From: Oceanihabitans iliipiscarium
GTDB lineage: Bacteria > Bacteroidota > Bacteroidia > Flavobacteriales > Flavobacteriaceae
DNA length: 64,000 bases
Reading direction: 5' to 3'
Assembly (NCBI RefSeq): GCF_042686125.1
Contig: NZ_JBHUOV010000002.1
Coordinates: forward strand, 501,913-565,912
Shown here: positions 7,965 through 17,572 of the stretch, piece by piece
How positions within the stretch are numbered: the first letter of the stretch is position 1
Layout of the letters: each line of letters opens with the position of its first letter
Position numbers and translations under genes: made by a program
Notes under the pieces: model-generated
The model's database searches: none
Told to the model about the DNA's origin: nothing
The model's input: only the letters and a program-made list of their open reading frames with translations

Positions 7965-9503
7965 TTAGTTCTTAAGGATTCTTACAGTTTCAGTAATACC
8001 TTCTATTGTAACTTTAACAAAGTAAGCACCTGATTGTAATTCTGACATATTAACATCTGTATTAACAGCATTAGGCTTCGAATTTAAAACTTGTTGCCCT
8101 AACATGTTATAAACAACTACATTTTGAATCTCTTTTTGAGCGTTCAATGCTAAGTTATTATTTACAGGGTTTGGATAGTAAGAAAAAGCTAATCCATTAT
8201 CAAAATCTGTAGTCGATAATAACCCTTCAAAAACAGTAATATCGAAAGTTCCTTCAACACGTCTAGCAGAGGCACCATCGTTCCAAACTTGAACATAGTA
8301 AGTTGTTCCACCTGTTAAACCAGAAAGTTGTAACTCTTTTCCTCCAGGAGTTCCGTCACTTCCTGTTCCACCACCAACGGTCGCTCCAGAAGCACATCCT
8401 ATTTCAGTACCACCACAAGCATCGTATACAGCGAACCATGCATTATCTGCAGTACCAAGAGTTGTTAAAATTGTAGCTTCACTAGTTGTTGCTTCAAAAG
8501 AGTACCATAAATCTGAAATCACTCCAAATTCATCACAAGAAGGATTTCCAACTGCAGCAGTTGCATTTGTATTATCACCAGTTTCAGCAACACCATAAGT
8601 TAATGCTATAGCACCAGAACAAAGATTATTTGATGGAGGCGTTACTGCAGGCTCACAAGTAATTGTTAAATTTCCTGTTCCAAAAGACACATTACCATCT
8701 CCACCTGGAGCAACACTATATCCACTTACGGCGATATAGTAAACTGTAGAACCATCAGATGTAAACTCTACTTGAGACGTAAAGCCAGCACAACCTGTAA
8801 AATCATCATTTGTAGCTTCACAAACTAAAGCTCCACATGCTCCAGTGTACACATATAATTTAGTATCGTAATCTGCATCACTACATGTAGATAAAGTAAT
8901 TATTTCTGCACTACCACTACCTTGGTATGTGTACCATACATTAGGAGAAAAAGATTCTGTACCACAAGTTACTGCATTATCTAAAGTTGCTGTATTTGTA
9001 TCAAAAGCAACAACATCATCACATGCTAAAGCAATAGCATCTACACATGCATCATTAGCTAACGGTGGCGCTAACGTTATCGTCCAATCAAAAGGGCCTT
9101 CTTCCCATTCATTAGACCATTCAATATAATAATCATTTCCATTAACCACAGGTATTGTTACACTAGAAGCATATGCATCTCCAGTACCCAAATCACAAAA
9201 ATCATCATTTTGTCCAAGAATATTTAAAGATCCACAAGTCCCTTCTCCAATACTTAAATCGGTATCAGAACCCCCTCCACAAGCATCAACAGTTAATAAA
9301 CCGTCAGATGTAGCTGTATAAACAAACCAAGCAGAATCAACTCCAGTAGGCGCCATTTCTGCACTACCAGTTCCTGTAGTAATTGTAGTACCAGTTGTTG
9401 TACCCTCCAAAACAGGAGTAGCAGTTCCACAAGTATCTTGAGCACTTACAATATTAGTAAATGCAAAAGCAATTGCAGTAAAAAGTAAAGTAATTTTTTT
9501 CAT
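7965..9503 (-). CDS. Secreted Cys-rich multidomain protein with T9SS type A sorting domain
   Basis: A 512-residue secreted protein: signal peptide at 1-21 (…FTNIVSA), three beta-sandwich segments of about 130 residues, and a C-terminal T9SS type A sorting domain (from about 435, FSYYPNPVNN…, ending VRILKN). The middle segments share the pattern NDACVDAIALACDD…VWYTYQGSGSAEIITLSTC…DTKLYVYTGACG…YYIAVSGY, which resembles prepeptidase C-terminal/CUB-like adhesive modules common in marine Bacteroidota. It is acidic and rich in Thr, Gly and Cys. It is likely exported over the outer membrane by T9SS and attached or released. No enzyme domain is visible. Confidence 0.87.
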   Translation of the reverse strand: MKKITLLFTAIAFAFTNIVSAQDTCGTATPVLEGTTTGTTITTGTGSAEMAPTGVDSAWFVYTATSDGLLTVDACGGGSDTDLSIGEGTCGSLNILGQNDDFCDLGTGDAYASSVTIPVVNGNDYYIEWSNEWEEGPFDWTITLAPPLANDACVDAIALACDDVVAFDTNTATLDNAVTCGTESFSPNVWYTYQGSGSAEIITLSTCSDADYDTKLYVYTGACGALVCEATNDDFTGCAGFTSQVEFTSDGSTVYYIAVSGYSVAPGGDGNVSFGTGNLTITCEPAVTPPSNNLCSGAIALTYGVAETGDNTNATAAVGNPSCDEFGVISDLWYSFEATTSEATILTTLGTADNAWFAVYDACGGTEIGCASGATVGGGTGSDGTPGGKELQLSGLTGGTTYYVQVWNDGASARRVEGTFDITVFEGLLSTTDFDNGLAFSYYPNPVNNNLALNAQKEIQNVVVYNMLGQQVLNSKPNAVNTDVNMSELQSGAYFVKVTIEGITETVRILKN

Positions 9504-9572
9504 TATTAAATAAATTTTTAGTTAAATTAATTAAAGTTTAAGCTATAAAAATATTGATAATTAATGGATACT

Positions 9573-9580
9573 CAAATCTA
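9573..9580 (-). promoter_or_regulatory. Bacteroidota -7 promoter element for the cargo gene at 9503
   Basis: The minus strand reads TAGATTTG, a match to TAnnTTTG, 70 bases before the ATG. No clear -33 TTG lies at the usual 19-base spacing. The rest of the 231-base gap to the next gene shows nothing else recognisable. Confidence 0.4.
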
Positions 9581-9734
9581 TAGCATCTCTTTATATTAAT
9601 AATTAAGATATAATCGACAAAACGTATTATTTTACCGATAAAACACATGAAGTCGTAAGGGGTTTCTTAGATATTTTTTATTTTTTTCAACTTAGTAAAT
9701 AAAAACAATAACAAAATTATAAGTGCTCATTAGG

Positions 9735-11459
9735 TTATTTTTTAATCATTTTAAAATATTCTATTTTATAATCAATAATCACTTTAACTAAATAAACTCC
9801 AGATTCAAGATGAGATACATTTATTTCTGTCATCATAAGGTTTGGTGAAAGACTATTCACTTTTTGACCAATACTATTAAAGATACTAATATGCTCAACC
9901 CTACTCTGTGCCTTTATGGTCAATTTATTTTGAACAGGATTAGGATAGTATTTAAAGCTTTCAAAAGAATTATTTTCTAAAGACAATGTTGAACCTTCAA
10001 CAATAGTTATGGTTTCATTACTATTAACATTACTTAGTACATCTTCAATACCACTCAACCACGTTACTTTAATATAATCAATTTCTGTTTCAAGGCCCAA
10101 ACCAAAAAATTCTGTTCCGGAGTTTTGAGCCAAATAGCCTTCACCACAATGTGTATATCGATACTGTTTATGACCATCTACAGATATTTCGATAGTTGCT
10201 CCTATACCATCTCTATTGCTCTGAACACCTTCTAATTTAACTTTAAGCCAATTATTCGTATGAGGGCTTTGGTTTTTCCACAGAAACAAATCATCATAAC
10301 TCGAGTTATTTACAACGATTTCTGGATAGCCATCATTATCAACATCACCTATTGCATTAGAAAAACTAGCTCTTGTATCACCAGCAAATCCAGAATCATT
10401 AGAAATATTATACATTTCACTTCCTATATTTTCATAAAAAGCTGCTGATAAATAGTCATTAAAACTTCCATCAAACTCACCACTGACATATAAATCTAAA
10501 TCCGTATCATTTTCAGCATCTAAAAAAACTGCTCCCCAACCAATACTATAAAACCCTGTTCCGGTGGACAAAGTTATGTCTGTAAATGTGCTTCCATCGC
10601 CATTATTTTTAAAAAAGACATTTCCAGAATAAGTATTAGTTACATAAATATCAAACCAGCCATCATTGTTAAAATCGCCAATAGTTGTTGTCATGGCATC
10701 GATAAAAATTCCTGTTCCAGACGTTGCACTAATATCTGTAAATGTACCATCACCATTATTTTTATATAAAAAATTTTGATTTGTGAATTTATCGCTTGAA
10801 ATGTATAAATCTTGCCAACCATCATTATTAAAGTCAAAAAATGCAGAACAAAATGACATATGACTCCCATCGTCTATGCCTGCTAGTAGAGTAACATCTG
10901 TAAATGTGCCATCACCATTATTTTTAAAAAGAAAATTTTGCTGATCATCAAGCTGAGCTCTATTAGACACAAAAATATCCAGAAAGGAATCGTTATTATA
11001 ATCGCCCCAAGAAGCTCCGTAGGATTGTAAATTAGTCGAAGGTAATCCAGAAGAAATAGTGATATCTTGAAAGACCAGATTTCCAGTATTTAAATATAAT
11101 TTATTACCATTATTGTTAGATGTTACAAATAAATCCTTATCGCCATCATTGTCAATATCTACCCAATTAATTTGTTTTTGTTCATCTGTATTTATAGGTA
11201 AATCTATACTATTGTCTTCTACAAATGTTCCATTCTCGTTTTTAAAAAATCTAATTTTAGTGCCTTGTTCTGTTGCAATAGATATATCATCCCAACCATC
11301 ATTATTATAGTCGTAAAATGACACGCCGTTCCCAAAGAAGGACAAGCCAGAATTTACTCCAATACCAAGAGCTTCTACTTGATTTTCAAAATTAATCTGA
11401 GAATAAAGCACTCCATAACTAACAAACATGAACAATGAAAACAAGTAGTTTTTAATCAT
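9735..11459 (-). CDS. FG-GAP/VCBS repeat protein with UnbV-ASPIC domain and T9SS sorting domain
   Basis: A 574-residue secreted protein of the CRTAC1 kind. After the signal peptide (about 1-20) come seven or more FG-GAP/VCBS blades marked by FYDYNNDGWDD, WVDIDNDGDKDLFV, FFDFNNDGWQDLYIS, IGDFNNDGWFDIYVT and VFLDAENDTDLDLYVS. The repeated D-x-D-x-D-G motifs are Ca2+-binding loops of a beta propeller. Then comes an ASPIC/UnbV domain (NWLKVKLEG…GEGYLAQNSGTEFFGLG) and a T9SS sorting domain (FKYYPNPVQNKLTI…EYFKMIKK). It is probably a cell-surface adhesion or binding protein; the ligand is unknown. A following cargo gene on the same strand has its own promoter and terminator. Confidence 0.93.
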   Translation of the reverse strand: MIKNYLFSLFMFVSYGVLYSQINFENQVEALGIGVNSGLSFFGNGVSFYDYNNDGWDDISIATEQGTKIRFFKNENGTFVEDNSIDLPINTDEQKQINWVDIDNDGDKDLFVTSNNNGNKLYLNTGNLVFQDITISSGLPSTNLQSYGASWGDYNNDSFLDIFVSNRAQLDDQQNFLFKNNGDGTFTDVTLLAGIDDGSHMSFCSAFFDFNNDGWQDLYISSDKFTNQNFLYKNNGDGTFTDISATSGTGIFIDAMTTTIGDFNNDGWFDIYVTNTYSGNVFFKNNGDGSTFTDITLSTGTGFYSIGWGAVFLDAENDTDLDLYVSGEFDGSFNDYLSAAFYENIGSEMYNISNDSGFAGDTRASFSNAIGDVDNDGYPEIVVNNSSYDDLFLWKNQSPHTNNWLKVKLEGVQSNRDGIGATIEISVDGHKQYRYTHCGEGYLAQNSGTEFFGLGLETEIDYIKVTWLSGIEDVLSNVNSNETITIVEGSTLSLENNSFESFKYYPNPVQNKLTIKAQSRVEHISIFNSIGQKVNSLSPNLMMTEINVSHLESGVYLVKVIIDYKIEYFKMIKK

Positions 11460-11554
11460 AAGAACATTATTTATAAGTGGGAATTTATAAAAAAAACACG
11501 ATTAATTACAAGTAAATATCACTTAATCAGATGTCTGGCAATATTCACATCATA

Positions 11555-11586
11555 AAAAGCCCGTTAATTATTAACGGGCTTTTATT
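11555..11586 (-). terminator. Rho-independent terminator of fabI
   Basis: Perfect 10-bp stem AGCCCGTTAA (11558-11567) / TTAACGGGCT (11571-11580), 3-base loop, with A and T runs on both flanks. It lies 47 bases downstream of the fabI stop on the minus strand and before the next minus-strand gene. Confidence 0.92.
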
Positions 11587-11632
11587 CTTATTAAAATACT
11601 TTTCTAAGTATGTTATATAAAATTATGTCTAT

Positions 11633-12451
11633 TTATTGATTATTCATAAACGTTTCCATGACTTCATTACTCACACCTACATTACTAAATCCGCCATCAT
11701 GAAATAAGTTTTGCAACGTGACCTTTCTCGTAAGGTCGCTAAACATTGCTACAGTATAATTGGCACAATCTAAAGCTGTGGCATTACCTAATGGCGACAT
11801 TTTATCTGCATAAGCAATAAATCCATCAAAACCTTTAACTCCAGATCCAGCAGTTGTAGGAGTTGGTGATTGAGAAATGGTATTCACGCGAACCGTTTTA
11901 TCTTTACCAAAGAAATAGCCAAAACTGCGAGCAATACTTTCTAAATAAGCTTTATTATCTGCCATGTCATTATAATCTGGAAATACACGTTGAGCAGCCA
12001 TGTAAGTAAGTCCGACGATACTTCCCCATGTATTCATTGCATCTTTTTTATAGAGTGTTTGCATCACTTTATGAAAAGACATTGCAGATATATCTGTGCC
12101 TTTTTGAGTCCAATCATAATTTTGGTTGGTATATGCGTTTCCTTTTCTAACATTTATAGACATTCCTATAGAATGCAGCACAAAATCTAATTTACCTCCT
12201 AAAATCTCCATCGATTTTTCAACAAGATTTTCTAGATCTTCTATTGAAGTCGCATCAGCTGGAATAATTTGCGAACCTGTCTTTTCTGCTAAGGCATTAA
12301 TTTGTCCCATTCTTAGTGCAACAGGTGCATTTGTTAAGACAAAACTTCCTCCTTCTTCATGAACACGTTCTGCTGTTTTCCATGCAATAGAGTTTTCGTC
12401 TAATGCGCCAAAGATGATTCCTTTTTTCCCTTTTAATAAGTTATATGACAT
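11633..12451 (-). CDS. fabI: Enoyl-[acyl-carrier-protein] reductase (NADH) FabI
   Basis: FabI performs the last reduction of each fatty-acid elongation cycle. The 272-residue product has the FabI-type N-terminus (LLKGKKGIIFGALDENSIAWKTA, a divergent Rossmann glycine motif), the LHSIG segment, and the short-chain dehydrogenase catalytic Tyr-x6-Lys (YNDMADNK, within FPDYNDMADNKAYLES). The SQSPTPTTAGSGVKGF stretch replaces the usual substrate-loop sequence ISAGPIRTLA…, a variation typical of this phylum. It is monocistronic: its own -7 promoter element lies 32 bases upstream and a strong terminator follows. Confidence 0.95.
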   Translation of the reverse strand: MSYNLLKGKKGIIFGALDENSIAWKTAERVHEEGGSFVLTNAPVALRMGQINALAEKTGSQIIPADATSIEDLENLVEKSMEILGGKLDFVLHSIGMSINVRKGNAYTNQNYDWTQKGTDISAMSFHKVMQTLYKKDAMNTWGSIVGLTYMAAQRVFPDYNDMADNKAYLESIARSFGYFFGKDKTVRVNTISQSPTPTTAGSGVKGFDGFIAYADKMSPLGNATALDCANYTVAMFSDLTRKVTLQNLFHDGGFSNVGVSNEVMETFMNNQ

Positions 12452-12482
12452 GTTATTTTGGTTTATTTCGTTGATTATTATT

Positions 12483-12490
12483 CAAATATA
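12483..12490 (-). promoter_or_regulatory. Bacteroidota -7 promoter element for fabI
   Basis: The minus strand reads TATATTTG (matches TAnnTTTG) 32 bases before the fabI ATG, giving a short leader of about 25 bases. It lies in the 42-base gap between recN and fabI. No good -33 element at the expected distance. Confidence 0.5.
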
Positions 12491-12493
12491 CTA

Positions 12494-14146
12494 TTAATTA
12501 AGCAACTGTTTTGCATGAGCAATTGCAGAATTTGAAATATTTATACCTCCAAGCATTTGCGCGATTTCAACAATGCGCTCATCATGATTCAGTTGCACTA
12601 AATTAGTAGTCGTGATTTCATTTACATCCTCTTTAAAAACTTTAAAATGCGTATGTCCTTTGGCCGCAATTTGAGGTAAATGAGTGATGGCAAACACTTG
12701 CATGCTTTGACTCATCTGTTGCATGATTTGAGCCATTTTATTAGAAATTTCGCCTGATACACCAGTGTCTATTTCATCAAACATTATGGTTGGAAGCTGA
12801 ACATATTTAGCCAAAATAGATTTAATGGCTAACATAATTCTTGCTAACTCACCTCCTGAAGCTGCTTTTTTAAGCATATTAAACTGTCCGCCTTTATTAG
12901 CAGAGAACAAGAAATTTAATTCATCTTTACCGTTACTTAAGTATGTTTTTCCTAAAGTGACTTCGATTTTGAATTGTGCATTTGGCATTCCTAAATCAAG
13001 TAAAATACTTTCAAGTTGTTTTGTTAATTTCGGAATAGTTTTTATTCTGTTTTGATGAATGGTTTTAGATATAAGGTCTAATGCATTAACAATATGAGCT
13101 ATTTCTTTTTGTTTACTCTGAATAGTTTCTTCAATATTTTCTGAAACTGAAACTTTTTCTGAAAGCTGATTTTTAATTGCAATTAATTCTGAAATATCTT
13201 GGACAGCATGCTTTTGCTTTAAATTATATAGTGTTTGCAGTTTTGTATTTACAGCTTCCAATCTGTTTGGGTTAACCTCAAGATTTTCTTGTAATGATTC
13301 AATTTCTGATGATGCGTCGTCCAATTCAATAAGACTACTGTTTACTCTTAAAAATAAATCTTGGTAACTATTAGAATAACTTGAGAGTTTTTGCAAGTTG
13401 TTTTTTAATTGAGTAAGTCTTTCTAAAATCCCTGAATTTTCATCTTGCAAAAGATGATGAGATTCAGAAAGCTTTTCCTTTATATCTTCAACATTATTTA
13501 AAGTTTCATATTCTTCTTCTAACGCTTCTAATTCGTCTTCTTTTAAATGTGCTTGTTCTAATTCATTTAATAAAAACGTGTTATAGTCGTGTTCTTTTAT
13601 AGCTTCTGATTGAATATTAAATAGCTCTTGCAATTCTTTTTGATGCTTTTTATAATGGCTACGTTGAACTTGATACTCCTCTAAATGCATCGCATTATTA
13701 GCTAATGCATCTATAATTTGAAATTGAAATTCATCATCAACCAACTGCATGGTTTCATGTTGTGAATGAATATCGATTAGGTGTTTTCCTAAAGTTTGTA
13801 AGGTATTTAGATTAACTGGAGTGTCATTTACAAAAGCTCTAGATTTTCCAGAAGGTAATATCTCTCTTCTGATAATAGTTTGCTTTTCAAAGTCTAAATC
13901 TTCTGAAATAAAAAGAGGCTCTAATTTATAGTTTGAGATATCAAAAACAGCTTCAATAATACATTTTGTTTGTTTATTTTTTAAGCTATTTAAATCTGCG
14001 CGTTTTCCTAAAATTAATGATAAGCCACCAAGTAAAATAGATTTTCCTGCTCCTGTTTCTCCAGTAATAATGGCAAACCCTTGATTAAAATTGACTTGAA
14101 GTTGGTCAATTAATGCATAGTTTTTTATGGATAAAGCACTTAACAT
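12494..14146 (-). CDS. recN: DNA repair protein RecN
   Basis: RecN is an SMC-like ATPase that acts on DNA double-strand breaks. The 550-residue product starts with MLSALSIKNYALIDQL and the Walker A GETGAGKSILLGG (29-41), has a long central coiled coil (about 150-370, rich in Glu, Leu and Gln), then the ABC signature ASGGELARIMLAIK and Walker B IMFDEIDTGVSGE. Length agrees with the family. It heads a row of genes (recN, porD, coaBC, rpoZ, bamD) that is conserved in many Flavobacteriaceae; here it is followed by fabI with its own promoter. Confidence 0.96.
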   Translation of the reverse strand: MLSALSIKNYALIDQLQVNFNQGFAIITGETGAGKSILLGGLSLILGKRADLNSLKNKQTKCIIEAVFDISNYKLEPLFISEDLDFEKQTIIRREILPSGKSRAFVNDTPVNLNTLQTLGKHLIDIHSQHETMQLVDDEFQFQIIDALANNAMHLEEYQVQRSHYKKHQKELQELFNIQSEAIKEHDYNTFLLNELEQAHLKEDELEALEEEYETLNNVEDIKEKLSESHHLLQDENSGILERLTQLKNNLQKLSSYSNSYQDLFLRVNSSLIELDDASSEIESLQENLEVNPNRLEAVNTKLQTLYNLKQKHAVQDISELIAIKNQLSEKVSVSENIEETIQSKQKEIAHIVNALDLISKTIHQNRIKTIPKLTKQLESILLDLGMPNAQFKIEVTLGKTYLSNGKDELNFLFSANKGGQFNMLKKAASGGELARIMLAIKSILAKYVQLPTIMFDEIDTGVSGEISNKMAQIMQQMSQSMQVFAITHLPQIAAKGHTHFKVFKEDVNEITTTNLVQLNHDERIVEIAQMLGGINISNSAIAHAKQLLN

Positions 14147-14214
14147 ATGATATTAATATAAGGTATTTACCTAAAATAAAGTGATTGCTCACTAAGGGTT
14201 AAAATAAAAATATA

Positions 14215-15102
14215 CTAAAATTTAATGTTTCGCCATTTACTAGAGTGCATTGGCGCAACTTTATTTAATGTATTTAAAAGGTTGTTAATATTTACTTGAG
14301 GTCCTCCAGAAAATATTTGTTCAATTTCATCGGCTTTGGCATCAAAAAAAGTACGTGATAAATATGAGTTTGGTCGTTGCCTATGAACTGCATACATTTG
14401 GTTTATAGCATTTGCAATTTCATTTTTAGCATTTTTATTATTCTCACTCATAAGATCTAAGCCTCTTCTATGATAATTGTACATAACATCTCTAAAGCCT
14501 TTAAAAGTTTCAGATAGAATATTATCGACTAATATAAATCGACTTTGCAATCCATCTTCAAGTTTCCATCCTTTAAAGTTTTCTTGCTGAGAATAATTTA
14601 CAATTGTTTGTGCTTGTTCAAAATACGCTTCACCACCTTTATTTTCGAAAGAATCTGCATCTAAACCTAAAATCATATATACATGATATGCGATAACAGA
14701 TACAAGGTTAGATTCGTATTGATTAGGATTAAAAATAATATTTTGGTATTCTAAATATCGAAAAGAAAAATCTTTGTCGTTTACATTATATACAGGAGTT
14801 GTATATGTTGATCCAAATACTGGTCTTGAAGATTGCACTTGAATTGAAGCATTAAAAGACTCGTTATTTTGTTCAGTAATATTAATAACCATACTACAGT
14901 TTATAAGCTCCTGTCTTCCAAATGGCTTGTTGGTCCATTTCGTTTCATTTACAAACTCGTTTAGTTGATTTTCGAGGGTTTTAAAAATCTGAAAATTTTC
15001 ATTTCCTGTTAATTGTGCATTAACGACGACATTACAGTTTAATTCTTGAGAGAATCCTGTAAAACTAATACACATTATAAATCCTAATAGTATCTTACGC
15101 AT
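14215..15102 (-). CDS. porD: DUF4835 protein, PorD-like type IX secretion component
   Basis: The 295-residue product has a signal peptide (MRKILLGFIMCISFTGFSQ) and the features of the DUF4835 family: ELNCNVVVNAQLTGNENFQIFKTLENQLNEF near the start and FRYLEYQNIIFNPNQYESNLVSVIAYHVYMILGLDADSF in the middle. This family is now linked to PorD of the type IX secretion system. In Flavobacteriaceae it lies between coaBC and recN, as here. Its start overlaps the coaBC stop by 8 bases. The presence of four T9SS cargo proteins in the window agrees with a T9SS role, but the molecular function of PorD is not established. Confidence 0.85.
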   Translation of the reverse strand: MRKILLGFIMCISFTGFSQELNCNVVVNAQLTGNENFQIFKTLENQLNEFVNETKWTNKPFGRQELINCSMVINITEQNNESFNASIQVQSSRPVFGSTYTTPVYNVNDKDFSFRYLEYQNIIFNPNQYESNLVSVIAYHVYMILGLDADSFENKGGEAYFEQAQTIVNYSQQENFKGWKLEDGLQSRFILVDNILSETFKGFRDVMYNYHRRGLDLMSENNKNAKNEIANAINQMYAVHRQRPNSYLSRTFFDAKADEIEQIFSGGPQVNINNLLNTLNKVAPMHSSKWRNIKF

Positions 15103-16306
15103 GTACTTCTTTTATAATTACGTTTAAAATATCTTTAGCGACATCTGCCTTAGATTTCAGTTCATATTCTGTAACTTTATCTTCAGCATCAATTAGTGTG
15201 ACTTTATTCGTTTCTTTTTTAAAACCTGCACCTTTATCGTTTAACGAATTTAAGACAATTAAGTTTAAATTCTTCTTTTTTAGTTTTGCTTTTGCATTTT
15301 CTAACTCATTATTTGTTTCTAAGGCAAATCCAACAAGGTATTGTTTCGTTTTAATTTCACCCAATGAGGCTAAGATATCTTTTGTTTTTTCTAACTCTAA
15401 TGTTAACGTAGTCTCTTTCTTTTTTATTTTCTGAGATGCAGCATATTTTGGTTTATAATCTGCAACTGCAGCAGAAAGTATTGCAATATCTACGTCTTTA
15501 AAATGTAGATGAGTCGCATCATACATCTCTTGAGCACTTGTAACAGGAATAACGTGAATTAAACTATGATTTACTTTTTGGTGTGTTGGCCCAGAAACAA
15601 GTATAACTTCTGCGCCTAAATTTGCTGAAGCCTTAGCAATTTCAAAACCCATTTTTCCAGAAGAATGGTTACCAATAAAACGCACTGGATCTATGGCTTC
15701 ATAAGTTGGACCTGCAGTGATAAGTACTTTTTTTCCACGAAGAGGAAGTTGATCTATAATATCGTTTTCTATAAAGGCAATAATATCTTCCGGTTCTGCT
15801 AATCGACCTTCACCAACTAATCCACTAGCGAGTTCTCCACTTGTTGCTGGAATGATTTTATTACCAAAGGATTTAAGTTTATTAAAAGACTCTAAGGTTG
15901 ATGGATGTTTATACATATCTAAATCCATTGCAGGAGCAAAATAAACAGGGCATTTTGCTGAAAGGTAAGTCGCTAAAAGGAGGTTATCGCAAGTTCCATT
16001 AGCCATTTTAGACATGGTATTTGCTGTGGCAGGAGCAATGATAAAATAGTTTGCCCAAAGACCTAATTCGACATGATTATTCCATACCTCATTATCATCG
16101 TCTTCATTCGTAAACGTTGAATGTACAGGGTTTTTAGAAAGTGTAGATAAAGTTAAAGGTGTAATAAAGTCTTTAGAAGCAGGCGTCATGATTACTTTCA
16201 CGTTAGCACCAGCTTTTATAAATAACCTTACTAAAGATGCCGTTTTATAAGCAGCAATACCAGCACTAATGCCTAACAGTATATTTTTGCCACTTAGTAT
16301 AGACAT
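15095..16306 (-). CDS. coaBC: Bifunctional phosphopantothenoylcysteine decarboxylase/phosphopantothenate-cysteine ligase
   Basis: CoaBC makes 4'-phosphopantetheine from phosphopantothenate and cysteine in CoA synthesis. The 403-residue product has the flavin-dependent CoaC decarboxylase at 1-190 (GISAGIAAYKTASLVRL, IAPATANTMSKMANG, FAPAMDLDMYKHPS) and the CoaB synthetase at 190-400 (KVLITAGPTYEAIDPVRFIGNHSSGKMG, SAAVADYKP, KDILASLG). Length is as usual for the fused enzyme. It is embedded in the recN-bamD gene row, 10 bases after rpoZ and overlapping porD by 8 bases. Confidence 0.97.
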   Translation of the reverse strand: MSILSGKNILLGISAGIAAYKTASLVRLFIKAGANVKVIMTPASKDFITPLTLSTLSKNPVHSTFTNEDDDNEVWNNHVELGLWANYFIIAPATANTMSKMANGTCDNLLLATYLSAKCPVYFAPAMDLDMYKHPSTLESFNKLKSFGNKIIPATSGELASGLVGEGRLAEPEDIIAFIENDIIDQLPLRGKKVLITAGPTYEAIDPVRFIGNHSSGKMGFEIAKASANLGAEVILVSGPTHQKVNHSLIHVIPVTSAQEMYDATHLHFKDVDIAILSAAVADYKPKYAASQKIKKKETTLTLELEKTKDILASLGEIKTKQYLVGFALETNNELENAKAKLKKKNLNLIVLNSLNDKGAGFKKETNKVTLIDAEDKVTEYELKSKADVAKDILNVIIKEVHA

Positions 16307-16316
16307 GTAATGCTTT

Positions 16317-16646
16317 TTATAAATTGTTGTCTTCTTCGGTATTTCTATGGTAAATTTTACTATCTAACCACTCTTTAACTGCTAAAGCGTGAGGCTTAGG
16401 TAACTTTTCATAGAATTTAGAAACTTCAATTTGTTCTTTGTTTTCAAAGATTTCTTCTAAGCTATCATTGTATGTTGCAAATTCTTCAAGTTTTTCAATT
16501 AACTCTTTTTTTATTTCAGAATTAATTTGCTCTGCTCTTTTAGCAATAATAGAAATAGATTCATAGATATTTCCTGTAGCTTCATCTATTTCATTTCTAT
16601 TGTATGTTGTTGTTGTTGCAGGTGCGTCAATTTTCTTTAAATCCAT
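16317..16646 (-). CDS. rpoZ: DNA-directed RNA polymerase omega-like subunit
   Basis: A 109-residue protein in the position where Bacteroidota encode their divergent omega subunit (between bamD and coaBC). The family hallmark is the helix NRNEIDEATGNIYESISIIAKRAEQINSEIK, which corresponds to the omega motif with the R-A-x-Q-I/L segment (KRAEQINSEIK). Omega supports folding and assembly of the beta' subunit. It lies 6 bases after bamD and 10 bases before coaBC, so it is cotranscribed. The assignment rests on this motif and the gene order; the C-terminal half is poorly conserved. Confidence 0.88.
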   Translation of the reverse strand: MDLKKIDAPATTTTYNRNEIDEATGNIYESISIIAKRAEQINSEIKKELIEKLEEFATYNDSLEEIFENKEQIEVSKFYEKLPKPHALAVKEWLDSKIYHRNTEEDNNL

Positions 16647-16652
16647 AGTATA

Positions 16653-17465
16653 TTAACTTTTAGTACTGTATTTTTTTAATTCTTCTTCAATATTTTCAAG
16701 CATATTTTCTGTATCTTCAATATGCTCAGATTCATTATATTTTTTCACAAAAGAAAGATAATAGGTCTTAGCGGTTTCTAAGCGCTCTTTCTTTTTATAC
16801 TCTACACTGTTTAAGGCCAAATGATATGCTGCATCTAATCTGTAAAACAATGCTGATTCACGAAGTTTAGATCCTGGAAAATCAAATATAAAATTATCGA
16901 AAGCTTTAATTGCAGCATTATAATCTCTAGTATATTCTACTGTTTTATAATACTGATATGCTATATCGTATGATTTTTGTTCTAATTTCCCATCAAGTTC
17001 TTGGACAATTTTGCTTGCCTCCTCTAAATATTCAGAATTAGGATAAGTGTTAATAAACACTTGAAGTTTTTGAATCGCTTCTATTGTTAAATGCTGTTCT
17101 TTACTATGTATTGGAGAAATTAAATATTTACATTTAGCAGAAAGGAATTCGGCTTCTTCAGCTTTTTCACTTTTAGGATATGCAGAAGCAAAACGTTCAA
17201 ATTGATACGACGCCAAATAATACTCTTTCATTTGGTAATAAGAGTTTGCATGCAAATACGTTAACTTTTGCGCTTGAGGTTTTCCTCTATATTGAGGAAT
17301 AATCTGTTCAAAAAGTCGATTGGCTTTAGCATACTTTCCTTCATTATATAGCATTTCTCCTACAGTAAATTTTTCAGCAATGTCTTCGCTATTTAAAGCT
17401 TTTTGGAATTCACCACAAGAACTTAAAATAGAACCAATTAATAATATGTAAAGTAATTTCTTCAT
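16653..17465 (-). CDS. bamD: Outer membrane assembly lipoprotein BamD
   Basis: BamD is a lipoprotein of the BAM complex that inserts beta-barrel proteins into the outer membrane. The 270-residue product has a lipobox LSSC (Cys17) and TPR-like repeats: AEKFTVGEMLYNEGKYAKANRLFEQII, LASYQFERFASAYPKSEKAEEAEF and AIKAFDNFIFDFPGSKLRESALF, the typical xAYP and FP(G)S TPR endings of BamD. Length fits. It has a promoter-like element 18 bases upstream and is the first gene of the bamD-rpoZ-coaBC-porD-recN row. Confidence 0.95.
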   Translation of the reverse strand: MKKLLYILLIGSILSSCGEFQKALNSEDIAEKFTVGEMLYNEGKYAKANRLFEQIIPQYRGKPQAQKLTYLHANSYYQMKEYYLASYQFERFASAYPKSEKAEEAEFLSAKCKYLISPIHSKEQHLTIEAIQKLQVFINTYPNSEYLEEASKIVQELDGKLEQKSYDIAYQYYKTVEYTRDYNAAIKAFDNFIFDFPGSKLRESALFYRLDAAYHLALNSVEYKKKERLETAKTYYLSFVKKYNESEHIEDTENMLENIEEELKKYSTKS

Positions 17466-17482
17466 AATTTTTAAACAGACTG

Positions 17483-17490
17483 CAAAATTA
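17483..17490 (-). promoter_or_regulatory. Bacteroidota -7 promoter element for bamD
   Basis: The minus strand reads TAATTTTG (matches TAnnTTTG), 18 bases before the bamD ATG. That would leave a leader of only about 11 bases. No -33 element is clear. Confidence 0.42.
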
Positions 17491-17572
17491 GTCTTTTAAT
17501 ATGGATTTTAAAAATATTTTATTTGGCTAAAATAATTGATGAAATCAAGGAATTTAAAGGTTTAAGTAATAT

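Noticed and set aside
10570..10960. Repeated 20-30-base segments in the FG-GAP gene (ATCTGTAAATGTGCCATC-type and similar)
   Set aside because: They are in frame and encode the repeated NNGDGTFTD blades, so they are protein repeats, not a CRISPR array or DNA repeat.
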